Positions 1 through 5,872 of a stretch of 8,834 bases of DNA are shown in pieces (positions within the stretch are counted from its first letter, which is position 1; the number at the start of each line of letters is the position of its first letter). The DNA lies in NCBI GenBank assembly GCA_016789165.1, contig JAEURL010000529.1, positions 1 through 8,834 on the forward strand, read 5' to 3'. Both the position numbers and the translations under genes were made by a program. A model generated the notes under the pieces. It made no database searches, was not told where the DNA came from, and was given only the letters and a program-made list of their open reading frames with translations. The stretch is from Anaerolineales bacterium (lineage in GTDB: Bacteria > Chloroflexota > Anaerolineae > Anaerolineales > UBA6663).

Positions 1-1
1 C

Positions 2-1732
2 TGCTTCTCCAACGCCGGCGGCCTGGGGACCGGCGACGGCGGCGCCGGCCTGTGCCCCGGCGGTGACCCGAACCAGAACTTGAACGCGGGCGCGGCCGCG
101 CCCTGCGGCCTGGATGGCTGCGACCACGGCACGCACGTGGCCGGCATCGCGGCCGGCAAGGCCTACTCCGGCATGGATGGCGGCAGCCCGCAGTTCTCGG
201 GCGTGGCCCCGGATGCCCAGATCATCGCCATCCAGGTGTTCACCCAATTCGGGACCGATGTCGGCACGTACAGCACGGACCAGGCCTCGGCGCTGGATTA
301 CATCAACACCGTCCTGCGCACGCAGTTCAACGTGGCCGCGGTCAACATGAGCCTGGGCGGCACCCTCCCATTCAGCACGCCCTGTGACGCCAGCCAGACC
401 CTGCGCAAGACTTCGATCGATAATCTGCGCAGCCACGGCATCGCCACCGTCATCGCCTCCGGCAACAGCGGCTTCACCAACGGCCTGTCCACGCCGGCCT
501 GCATCTCCACGGCTGTCAGCGTCGGCTCCACCCGGGACGGCGGCTTTGGCGCCACACCCGTGGACACGGTCTCCAGTTTCTCCAACAGCGCCTCGTACCT
601 CAGCCTGCTGGCGCCCGGCCAGTTGATCAGATCGTCCGTGCCGGGCGGCCTTTTCTCGGATTTCCAGGGCACGTCCATGGCCGCCCCGCACGTGGCCGGC
701 GCCTGGGCCGTGCTCAAGGAGGCCCGGCCTACGGCCTCCGTGTCCGAGATTCTGGCGCTGCTGCAGAGCACGGGCCTGGCCGTCACCGATGCGCGCAACG
801 GCTTTACCCAATCCCGCATCCAGCTGGACGCCGCCCTGAGCGACCAGCTGCCGTACTTCACGTCCACGGCCTACGCCTTTGGCCGGGTCACGGTGGATTT
901 GAGCAGCCAGGCCAGCGTGACCCTGCAGAACCCGCTGAGCGTGCCCATCACCGTGACCACGCCCAGCTTGAGCGGCACCGGCCTCTCGCTCAGCGCGAGC
1001 ACGTGCCCGGCCGGCGGGCGGTTGGCGGCCGGCGGCACCTGCGCCCTGACCGTTAAGTACGCGCCCAGCGCGCCGGCCACGCTGAGCGGCACGCTCAATC
1101 TGGTCTACACGCCGACGGCCACCTTTTCCGCCGGCGCCTTGCAGGCCACGTTCAGCGGCCAGGCCGTGGAGCTGTGCGCGGACAACCTCCTGAACAACGC
1201 CGTCTTCGAGCGCGTGGACGCCAGCTGGGTGCAGACCGACACCGTGGCCGGTGCGGCTCTGCCGCTCTGCCCGCCGAGCGGCTGCCCGCTGGGCGGCTTT
1301 GGGCCGGCCGGCCCGTACAGCGGCGGCGGCTGGGCGCTCTTCGGCGCGTACACGGACACGATCACGGCCACCACCACCGTCACGCAGCGCCTGCTGCAGT
1401 CCGTGGTCGTGCCGGCCAACAGCCTCTCGCTGCAATTCGTGTTTGCCATCAGCCGTGCCGATCCCGGCAGCGGGCCGGCGGACCGGTTCGAGGCCTGGCT
1501 GGACAACACGCGCGTCTTCACGGCCACGGCCGCCGACCGCCCGCAGTACGCGCAGTACAGCACGGTGCGGATCAGCCTGCCGCCCGTGGCCCTGCCGGTG
1601 ACGCGCACCCTGACCTTCTCGGCCACCACCCAGCTCACTGGGCCGGTGGTGGACTTCAACCTGGACGACGTGGCCCTGTGCAGCCCCGCCTTCTTTCCCA
1701 TTTACCTGCCCAACGTCAGTCGCGGACAATGA
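2..1732 (+). CDS. Secreted subtilisin-family (S8) serine protease, 5' end outside the window
   Basis: Extracellular endopeptidase of the subtilase family. The frame is open from base 2, so 576 residues are visible; the signal peptide, propeptide and catalytic Asp lie upstream. Numbering from base 2, the catalytic His is H42 in CDHGTHVAGIAAG, the oxyanion Asn is N155 in VIASGNSGF, and the nucleophile is S225 in GTSMAAPHVAG. A Cys-rich insertion precedes the His, and further Cys pairs suggest disulfides, which fits an exported protein. After the catalytic domain comes an Ig-like stretch (about 283-389) with a C335/C347 pair, resembling ASH/choice-of-anchor-D type beta domains. A Cys-framed module follows (C392 to C560), then a short tail containing IYLPNVS. 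A TTG at base 80 is not the true start, because the reading frame and the Cys-rich part continue upstream. The following gene carries a paralogous module. Protease identity is firm; substrate is unknown. Confidence 0.93.
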   Translation, partial: CFSNAGGLGTGDGGAGLCPGGDPNQNLNAGAAAPCGLDGCDHGTHVAGIAAGKAYSGMDGGSPQFSGVAPDAQIIAIQVFTQFGTDVGTYSTDQASALDYINTVLRTQFNVAAVNMSLGGTLPFSTPCDASQTLRKTSIDNLRSHGIATVIASGNSGFTNGLSTPACISTAVSVGSTRDGGFGATPVDTVSSFSNSASYLSLLAPGQLIRSSVPGGLFSDFQGTSMAAPHVAGAWAVLKEARPTASVSEILALLQSTGLAVTDARNGFTQSRIQLDAALSDQLPYFTSTAYAFGRVTVDLSSQASVTLQNPLSVPITVTTPSLSGTGLSLSASTCPAGGRLAAGGTCALTVKYAPSAPATLSGTLNLVYTPTATFSAGALQATFSGQAVELCADNLLNNAVFERVDASWVQTDTVAGAALPLCPPSGCPLGGFGPAGPYSGGGWALFGAYTDTITATTTVTQRLLQSVVVPANSLSLQFVFAISRADPGSGPADRFEAWLDNTRVFTATAADRPQYAQYSTVRISLPPVALPVTRTLTFSATTQLTGPVVDFNLDDVALCSPAFFPIYLPNVSRGQ

Positions 1733-2503
1733 GCCTGAGCGCAGGGGGCAACTTGGGCACACGCGACGAGGACAAGACGGGCGATGATCAATCCGATCCG
1801 GGCCGGCCGCCTGCTGCTGGCGGCGGCGCTGGCAATCGGGGGGGTGGCGGCATTGACGCTGGGCGCGGCCAGCGCCGGGGCGGCGGCGTCCCCGGCCGGC
1901 GCCTGCCAGAACGTGCTGGCGGACGGCGACTTTGAGGCCGCCCTCAGCCCCTGGTTTCAGGCCGGCCAGCCGCCAACCGTCACGTTGTGGACGGATATTG
2001 ATCCGTTCTGGGGCACCCCCTATCCGTTCCCGGGGTCAACCTTCCCCATCCGGGAGTGCCTGGCCGGCGGCGCCTGTGAGGTGACGGCCGGCTACAACGA
2101 TCCGGCCGGCCCGCAGGCCGGTCAGGACTGGGCCTGGTTTGGCGGCGGCTTCACCAGCACCGCGGCCATCACCCAGGTCACCCAGATCATCACCCAGACC
2201 TTTGCGGCGCCGGCCGCCCACACCGCCCGGCTGGAATTCAATCTTTGGATCAGCCGCGCGGACCTGGGCAGCTCGGCCGCGGACCGGCTGGAGGCGCGGG
2301 TAGGGGGGCAGACCGTGTTCTCGGCCACGGCCGCCTACACCACGCCGTACGCCGCCGGCTATGTCCCGGTCTCAGTGGAGTTGGGCCAGGTGCTCACGAC
2401 CACACTGCTGCTCTCGGCCACCACGCGCGCCGCGCAGGTGCCCGTCGGCGCCGCCCAAGGCCCGCCCATCGTCAACTTCAACGTGGATAATCTGCAGATC
2501 TGC
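1175..2503 (+). repeat. Paralogous Cys-framed secreted module, two copies (1175-1681 and 1904-2503)
   Basis: The C-terminal module of the protease and the body of the next protein are homologous by eye. Both begin C-x(2,3)-N-x-L...FE and carry a close Cys pair (CPPSGC in copy 1, CLAGGAC in copy 2). Both then have PAGP followed by a W(A)xFG motif, the block ISRADxGSxxADRxEA, then VFxATAA, and end in PxVxFNxDx(3)C. Bases near 1448-1494 and 2249-2295 are also alike at DNA level. Copy 2 has about 20 extra residues between the first and second Cys. The pattern suggests a beta-sandwich of galactose-binding or jelly-roll type, but the fold is inferred. No named family is assigned. Confidence 0.8.
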
Positions 2504-2611
2504 GTGACGCTGGCGCCGGCCACCCCCACGCCCACCGCTTCACCGACCGCCTCCCCCACGGCGCCGCCGCCCACGCAGCGGGTCTTTCTGCCCGCGCTGG
2601 GCAAGGGCTAG
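1784..2611 (+). CDS. Small secreted protein with the protease-type C-terminal module and xLP tail
   Basis: Predicted 275-residue exported protein of unknown function. Residues 1-38 look like a Sec signal peptide: Arg at 6 and 9, then a long Ala/Leu/Gly hydrophobic stretch with several AxA-type cleavage choices around 28-36. Residues 41-240 form one module bounded by C41 and C240, with an inner pair C92/C98; it is homologous to the end of the upstream protease. A Pro/Thr/Ser-rich linker (243-264) leads to a tail reading RVFLPALGKG. There is no catalytic signature, so a binding, adhesion or wall-associated role is more likely than an enzyme; that is inference. It starts 51 bp after the protease stop in the same direction, so cotranscription is likely. 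A GAGG at 1768-1771 is a weak, distant ribosome-binding site. Its TAG stop overlaps the convergent gene's stop. Confidence 0.85.
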   Translation: MINPIRAGRLLLAAALAIGGVAALTLGAASAGAAASPAGACQNVLADGDFEAALSPWFQAGQPPTVTLWTDIDPFWGTPYPFPGSTFPIRECLAGGACEVTAGYNDPAGPQAGQDWAWFGGGFTSTAAITQVTQIITQTFAAPAAHTARLEFNLWISRADLGSSAADRLEARVGGQTVFSATAAYTTPYAAGYVPVSVELGQVLTTTLLLSATTRAAQVPVGAAQGPPIVNFNVDNLQICVTLAPATPTPTASPTASPTAPPPTQRVFLPALGKG

Positions 2612-3789
2612 AGCCGGCGCTCCACCTCGGCCAGCAGACGCGCGAAATCCGGGTCCTCTGGTGCGCGCTGCCGGCCGGCCAGCAGGGTCTGGCGGGCTTT
2701 GCGCCAGCGGCCCAGGCGGGCCTGAACCGCCGCCAGGTCTTTGTAATAGCCGATCGCTTTAGGCTCCAGGACCACGGCCTTCTGGAGGTGGGCGGCCGCC
2801 AGCGCCACGCGCCCCACGCGCAGGTGCTCCTGGCCGCGCTGGTAAAAGGACAGGCCGCCGGCCAGGTCGCGGTCCAGGGTCATGAACAGCCGCCGGCGCG
2901 CCAGGCCCTGGCTGACGAAGGCGGCCAGGATGAGCAGCAGCGCCGCCGCCGACAGGACCAGGTTGACCACCAGCACGCGGGCCGGCAGCCACCCGAACCA
3001 GGCCGCGGCCAGGTGGGCGGCCACGTCCAGGGTCAGCACCGCCGCGCCGAAGAGGTAGGCCGGCTGGGCGTCGGTGAGGAAGAGCGCCAGCGCGCCGCCC
3101 AGCAGCACGAAGCGCAAGAACAGGACCGCGAACGGCACACTCACCAGGCCGTCGCCCAGGCCGGCCAGGTCCAGCAGGCGCTGCAGGTTGGCCCCCGGCA
3201 GGGCCACCAGCACCAGCGGCAGGACGCCCTCCAGCAGGGCCGCCTGCACCCCCAGGCCGAGCAGGATCAGGAGCAGGTAAAGATAGATGCCGCTCTGCCA
3301 GGCGCCGGGCGCCAGCAGGCTGCGCCGGCAGTGCGGGCAGCGGTCGTCGACCTCGGCCGTCAGCTCGCCACAGAACGGGCATTGCAGCGGGTCGTCGTCC
3401 GGGTCCACGCCCGTGGTCAGCACCAGGCCGGGCTCCGGTTCGGCCTCCGGCGCCAGCGGCGGGAGCTCCGGCGGAAAGGGCGTTGGGCTGGCGGGCGGCG
3501 GGGCGGCGGGGGGCGGCGGGGTCTGCCCCACTTCGGCCTCAAGCGCTATCAGCCGCTGGCGGGCCGCCGCATTGGCGGGGTTGAGGGCCAGGGCGTTTTC
3601 CAGGGCCATGATCCGGTCGGCCGGGTCGTCCAGCAAGTCGCTCAGCCACAGCCAGGCCGGCTCGTTGCGCGCGTCGGCGCGCACCACGTCCAGCAGCCGG
3701 CGCCGGGCGCGCGAGCGGTCGCCGGCGCGGGCGGCCTGCAAGCCTTCGCGGAGCCAGGACTGGATGTCGGCCGGCGTGGGTTCGGGCAT
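2608..3789 (-). CDS. TPR / zinc-ribbon / multi-pass membrane protein
   Basis: 393-residue protein of unknown function. Residues about 8-85 are amphipathic TPR-like helices containing AWLWLSDLLDD and ALENALALNPAN, a pattern common in Chloroflexota proteins. Residues 90-120 are a Pro/Ala/Glu linker with PPPP and PPP runs. Residues 137-154 hold CPFC and CPHC, a four-Cys zinc ribbon. Roughly four to five hydrophobic segments follow (about 166-186, 188-200, 214-238, 243-268, 270-293). Residues 308-390 form a second TPR-like region (EHLRVGRVALAAAHLQKAVVLEP, split here as a helix pair). A scaffold or sensor role at the membrane is plausible but not shown. The ATG at 3789 is chosen because GGAG (complement of 3799-3802) sits 9 nt upstream; an in-frame TTG at 3873 would run across both promoters. 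It is divergent from yebC. Confidence 0.85.
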   Translation of the reverse strand: MPEPTPADIQSWLREGLQAARAGDRSRARRRLLDVVRADARNEPAWLWLSDLLDDPADRIMALENALALNPANAAARQRLIALEAEVGQTPPPPAAPPPASPTPFPPELPPLAPEAEPEPGLVLTTGVDPDDDPLQCPFCGELTAEVDDRCPHCRRSLLAPGAWQSGIYLYLLLILLGLGVQAALLEGVLPLVLVALPGANLQRLLDLAGLGDGLVSVPFAVLFLRFVLLGGALALFLTDAQPAYLFGAAVLTLDVAAHLAAAWFGWLPARVLVVNLVLSAAALLLILAAFVSQGLARRRLFMTLDRDLAGGLSFYQRGQEHLRVGRVALAAAHLQKAVVLEPKAIGYYKDLAAVQARLGRWRKARQTLLAGRQRAPEDPDFARLLAEVERRL

Positions 3790-3798
3790 GGCGCTGTG

Positions 3799-3802
3799 CT
3801 CC
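3799..3802 (-). promoter_or_regulatory. Ribosome-binding site of the TPR/zinc-ribbon gene
   Basis: The complement reads GGAG, 9 nt before the ATG at 3789. This decides the start, since the longer frame from 3873 has no comparable site. Confidence 0.65.
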
Positions 3803-3825
3803 GTGGTGGGGAGGTGGCTGCCCGG

Positions 3826-3831
3826 ATTATA
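3826..3831 (-). promoter_or_regulatory. -10 box (TATAAT) for the TPR/zinc-ribbon gene
   Basis: The complement of this site is a perfect TATAAT in very GC-rich surroundings, and it predicts a leader of about 30 nt before the ATG at 3789. No convincing TTGACA is found 16-18 nt upstream, so the -35 part is weak or absent. Confidence 0.6.
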
Positions 3832-3852
3832 CGGCAGGCCCCGCAGGGCGGA

Positions 3853-3861
3853 TGGTATAAT
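3853..3861 (+). promoter_or_regulatory. Extended -10 promoter for the yebC operon (TGGTATAAT)
   Basis: A perfect TATAAT at 3856-3861 is preceded by TGn, the extended -10 form that can work without a good -35. Transcription would begin near 3868, leaving a leader of about 45 nt. This is the only clear promoter seen ahead of yebC, ruvC, ruvA, the DUF84 gene and proC. Confidence 0.65.
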
Positions 3862-3898
3862 CGTCCCGCTCAAAAATCACGCGGTAAGCGAACCCAGC

Positions 3899-3906
3899 AG
3901 GAGGAG
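3899..3906 (+). promoter_or_regulatory. Strong Shine-Dalgarno of yebC
   Basis: AGGAGGAG lies just upstream of the ATG at 3913, with 8 nt between AGGAGG and the ATG. It is the strongest ribosome-binding site in the window and fixes the yebC start. Confidence 0.8.
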
Positions 3907-3912
3907 TGCGCC

Positions 3913-4665
3913 ATGTCTGGACACTCAAAATGGAAGACGATTAAGCGCCAGAAGGGCGCGGCCGACGCCAAGCGCGGCGCCATGTTCACGCGCCTGACGC
4001 GCGAGATCATGCTCGCGGCGCGCGAGGGCGGCGGCAGCATCGACACGAACTTCAAGCTGCGCCTGGCCGTGGACAAGGCCAAGGCCAGCTCTATGCCCAA
4101 GGAAAACATCGAGCGCGCCATCAGCCGGGCCACCGGCGCCGACAAGGACGCCGCCGCCTTCGAGTCCCTGATGTACGAGGCCTACGGCCCGCACGGCTCC
4201 GGCATTCTGATCCAGGTGGTCACCGACAACAAGAACCGCACCGTCTCCGAGGTGCGCCGGCTGGTGACGCGCGGCAACGGCAACATGGCCGAGGCCGGCG
4301 CGGTCTCCTGGCAGTTCACGCGCAAGGCCTATATCACGGTGCCGCGCGAAGGCAATGACCCGGACAAGCTCTTCGAGATCGGGGTGGACGCCGGCGCCGA
4401 CGACGTGATCACCAGCGACGACGTGATCGAGCTTTACGCCGCGCCCGAGCAGTTCGGGGCCATCGTCCACGCGCTCGAGAAGGCCGGCATCCGGCCGAGC
4501 GAATCCGAGCTGCGCATGGAGCCCAACACCAAGCTCGAGCTCGACCCCGAGTCGACCGTCAGCGTGATGAAGATCGTCGAGGGCCTGGAAGAGCTGGACG
4601 ACGTGCAGAACGTCTACACCAACGTCGAGTTCAGCGACGCGGCGCTGGCCCTGCTGGCGGCCTGA
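3913..4665 (+). CDS. yebC: YebC/PmpR/TACO1-family protein
   Basis: 250 residues, full family length. The N-terminus MSGHSKWKTIKRQKGAADAK is the family hallmark. The central YEAYGPHGSG...VVTDNKNRTVSEVRR (about 89-116) and the acidic C-terminal half, with GADDVITSDD (161-170) and a closing NVYTNVEF, are also typical. Members have been described as DNA-binding transcription regulators (PmpR-like) and, more recently, as ribosome-associated factors that help translate difficult stretches such as polyproline (TACO1-like). The sequence alone does not say which applies here. It is the first gene of the probable operon, 59 bp ahead of ruvC, a pairing long known in bacteria. The frame stays open upstream of the ATG, but that part is antisense to the neighbouring membrane-protein gene, so the start with the AGGAGG is chosen. 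Confidence 0.97.
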   Translation: MSGHSKWKTIKRQKGAADAKRGAMFTRLTREIMLAAREGGGSIDTNFKLRLAVDKAKASSMPKENIERAISRATGADKDAAAFESLMYEAYGPHGSGILIQVVTDNKNRTVSEVRRLVTRGNGNMAEAGAVSWQFTRKAYITVPREGNDPDKLFEIGVDAGADDVITSDDVIELYAAPEQFGAIVHALEKAGIRPSESELRMEPNTKLELDPESTVSVMKIVEGLEELDDVQNVYTNVEFSDAALALLAA

Positions 4666-4686
4666 GATCACCTATGGCTGCCGGCG

Positions 4687-4702
4687 CCGGGCGACCGCCC
4701 GG
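4687..4702 (+). other. GC-rich hairpin in the yebC-ruvC gap
   Basis: CCGGGC and GCCCGG are perfect arms around a GACC loop. No U-run follows, so it is not a standard terminator. It lies 22 nt before the ruvC start, where no clear Shine-Dalgarno is seen, and could affect ruvC translation or mRNA stability. Confidence 0.4.
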
Positions 4703-4724
4703 ACCAGCCCGGCCGCTTTGATCT

Positions 4725-5216
4725 ATGGTCGTCCTCGGCATCGACCCCGGCACCGCCACCACCGGGTACGGCCTGGTGCGCGATACGCCGAGCGGGCCGA
4801 CCCTGGTGACCTACGGCGTGGTGCTGACGCCGGCCGGCGCGCCCATGCCGGAGCGCCTGCGCACCATTTTCCACGAGTTGAGCCAGTTGATCCTTCTCCA
4901 TCGCCCGGACGCGGCGGCGGTGGAGAAGTTGTTTTTTCAGCGCAACGTCAGCACGGCCATGACGGTCGGGCAGGCGCGCGGGGTGGCCCTGCTGGCGCTG
5001 GCCGAGGCCGGCGTGGCGGTGGGCGAATACACGCCCAAGGACGTCAAGCTGGCCGTGGCCGGCTACGGCGGCGCGGACAAGCCCCAGGTCCAGCAGATGG
5101 TGCGCGCCATCCTGAACCTGCAGGAGACGCCCCGCCCGGACGACGCCGCCGACGCCCTGGCCGTGGCCATCTGCCACCTGCATTCGATGAAGCTGAAGGC
5201 GCTCACAGAAGGATGA
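4725..5216 (+). CDS. ruvC: Holliday junction resolvase RuvC
   Basis: Crossover-junction endonuclease that cuts four-way DNA junctions in a symmetric, metal-dependent way at the end of recombinational repair. 163 residues, normal for the family. The four acidic catalytic residues are present: D7 in MVVLGIDPGT, E67 in AAAVEKLFF, and D140 and D143 in DDAADALAVAICH. FFQRN (70-74) and TPKDVKLAVAGYGGADKPQV (103-122) also match the family. The ATG is fixed by the conserved start and by an in-frame TGA at 4719. No convincing ribosome-binding site precedes it, so it may depend on translation of yebC upstream. It partners functionally with RuvA, next gene, and with RuvB, which is not in the window. Confidence 0.97.
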   Translation: MVVLGIDPGTATTGYGLVRDTPSGPTLVTYGVVLTPAGAPMPERLRTIFHELSQLILLHRPDAAAVEKLFFQRNVSTAMTVGQARGVALLALAEAGVAVGEYTPKDVKLAVAGYGGADKPQVQQMVRAILNLQETPRPDDAADALAVAICHLHSMKLKALTEG

Positions 5217-5220
5217 CGGG

Positions 5221-5260
5221 CCGCCGGGCGCCGGCGGGCCGGGGAGCCATCCACTCCCGG
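5221..5260 (+). other. Two adjacent stem-loops in the ruvC-ruvA gap
   Basis: The first hairpin has 7-bp arms CCGCCGG (5221-5227) and CCGGCGG (5231-5237) with loop GCG. The second pairs CCgGGGAG (5239-5246, one bulged G) with CTCCCGG (5254-5260) around a 7-nt loop. Neither is followed by a U-run. Together they fill most of the 69-nt gap. High GC makes chance hairpins common, so function is uncertain. Confidence 0.4.
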
Positions 5261-5285
5261 CGCCTCGGCCCCGCGCTCACCAGCC

Positions 5286-5867
5286 ATGATCTCCACCCTG
5301 CGCGGCACGCTGCTCTCCCTCCATCCCCCGGACGCCTGCGTGGTCGAGGTGGCCGGCGTCGGCTTTAAGGTCTGGGTGCCCAGCGCGGTGCTGGACGGCG
5401 CCCAGGCCGGCCACGCCGTTTTCCTGCACACCCACCTGATCGTGCGCGAAGACGCCCTGACGCTGTTCGGCTTCGGCAGCGAGGAGCAGCGCGCCCTGTT
5501 TGAGCTGCTGCTGACCGTGCAGGGCGTGGGCCCGCGCCTGGCCCTGGCCGTGCTCTCGGCGCTCTCGCCCGACGTGCTGCGCCGGGCGGTGGCCAACGAG
5601 CAGCCAGATGTGTTCACGCGCGTGCGCGGCGTGGGCAAGAAGACGGCCGAGAAGATCGTCTTCACGCTCAAGGATAAGCTGGGCGCGGCCCTCAGCCTGG
5701 CCGGCGTGGCCGCCGCCAGCGACGTGGACACCGAGGTCATCGCCGCCCTGACCACGCTGGGCTACAGCGTGGTGGAGGCCCAGGCCGCCGTGCAGGCCAT
5801 CCCCAAGGACGCCTCCGCCCAGACCGTGGAGGACCGCATCCGCCTGGCGCTGGCCTACTTCGCCTGA
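5286..5867 (+). CDS. ruvA: Holliday junction DNA-binding protein RuvA
   Basis: Tetrameric junction binder that loads the RuvB helicase and drives branch migration. 193 residues, usual length. Domain I is an OB fold (about 1-64) beginning MISTLRG and containing the acidic-pin residues E55 and D56 in REDALTLFGF, at the same numbers as in the E. coli protein. Domain II carries two helix-hairpin-helix motifs: VQGVGPRLALAVLSAL (78-93) and VRGVGKKTAEKIV (113-125). Domain III (about 146-193), the RuvB-contacting three-helix part, is present and ends LALAYFA. No ribosome-binding site is evident before the ATG. It lies in the same frame as ruvC, with 23 sense codons between, and 5 bp before the next gene. 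ruvB does not follow, so it must be elsewhere or outside the window. Confidence 0.97.
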   Translation: MISTLRGTLLSLHPPDACVVEVAGVGFKVWVPSAVLDGAQAGHAVFLHTHLIVREDALTLFGFGSEEQRALFELLLTVQGVGPRLALAVLSALSPDVLRRAVANEQPDVFTRVRGVGKKTAEKIVFTLKDKLGAALSLAGVAAASDVDTEVIAALTTLGYSVVEAQAAVQAIPKDASAQTVEDRIRLALAYFA

Positions 5868-5872
5868 GCCCC

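Larger units (their letters stand above)
3825..3862. repeat. Inverted repeat formed by the two divergent -10 boxes
   Basis: GATTATAC at 3825-3832 and GTATAATC at 3855-3862 are exact 8-base inverted copies separated by 22 bases. Each arm contains a TATAAT facing outward. The repeat may simply be two promoters of similar sequence, or the symmetry could also serve a dimeric regulator. Confidence 0.6.

Noticed and set aside
80..82. TTG at 80 as the protease start
   Set aside because: The frame is open to the window edge, the catalytic Asp must lie upstream, and starting here would leave no signal peptide.
2611..2622. GAGC-CGGC-GCTC hairpin as a terminator at the convergent junction
   Set aside because: Only 4 bp of stem, no U-run, and it lies inside the coding end of the minus-strand gene.
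3790..3873. Longer start (TTG at 3873) for the minus-strand membrane protein
   Set aside because: It would cross both TATAAT boxes, and the ATG at 3789 has a GGAG at good spacing.
2788..3912. Upstream in-frame extension of yebC
   Set aside because: It is Gln/Arg-rich antisense of the TPR membrane gene. The family N-terminus and a strong AGGAGG place the start at 3913.
3925..4671. Long minus-strand frame across yebC
   Set aside because: Antisense to a fully conserved yebC; the product is rich in His, Gly, Val and Leu with no recognisable family.
4674..4721. 15-codon open frame (ATG at 4674) ahead of ruvC
   Set aside because: No ribosome-binding site and no recognisable leader-peptide feature; such short frames are expected by chance.
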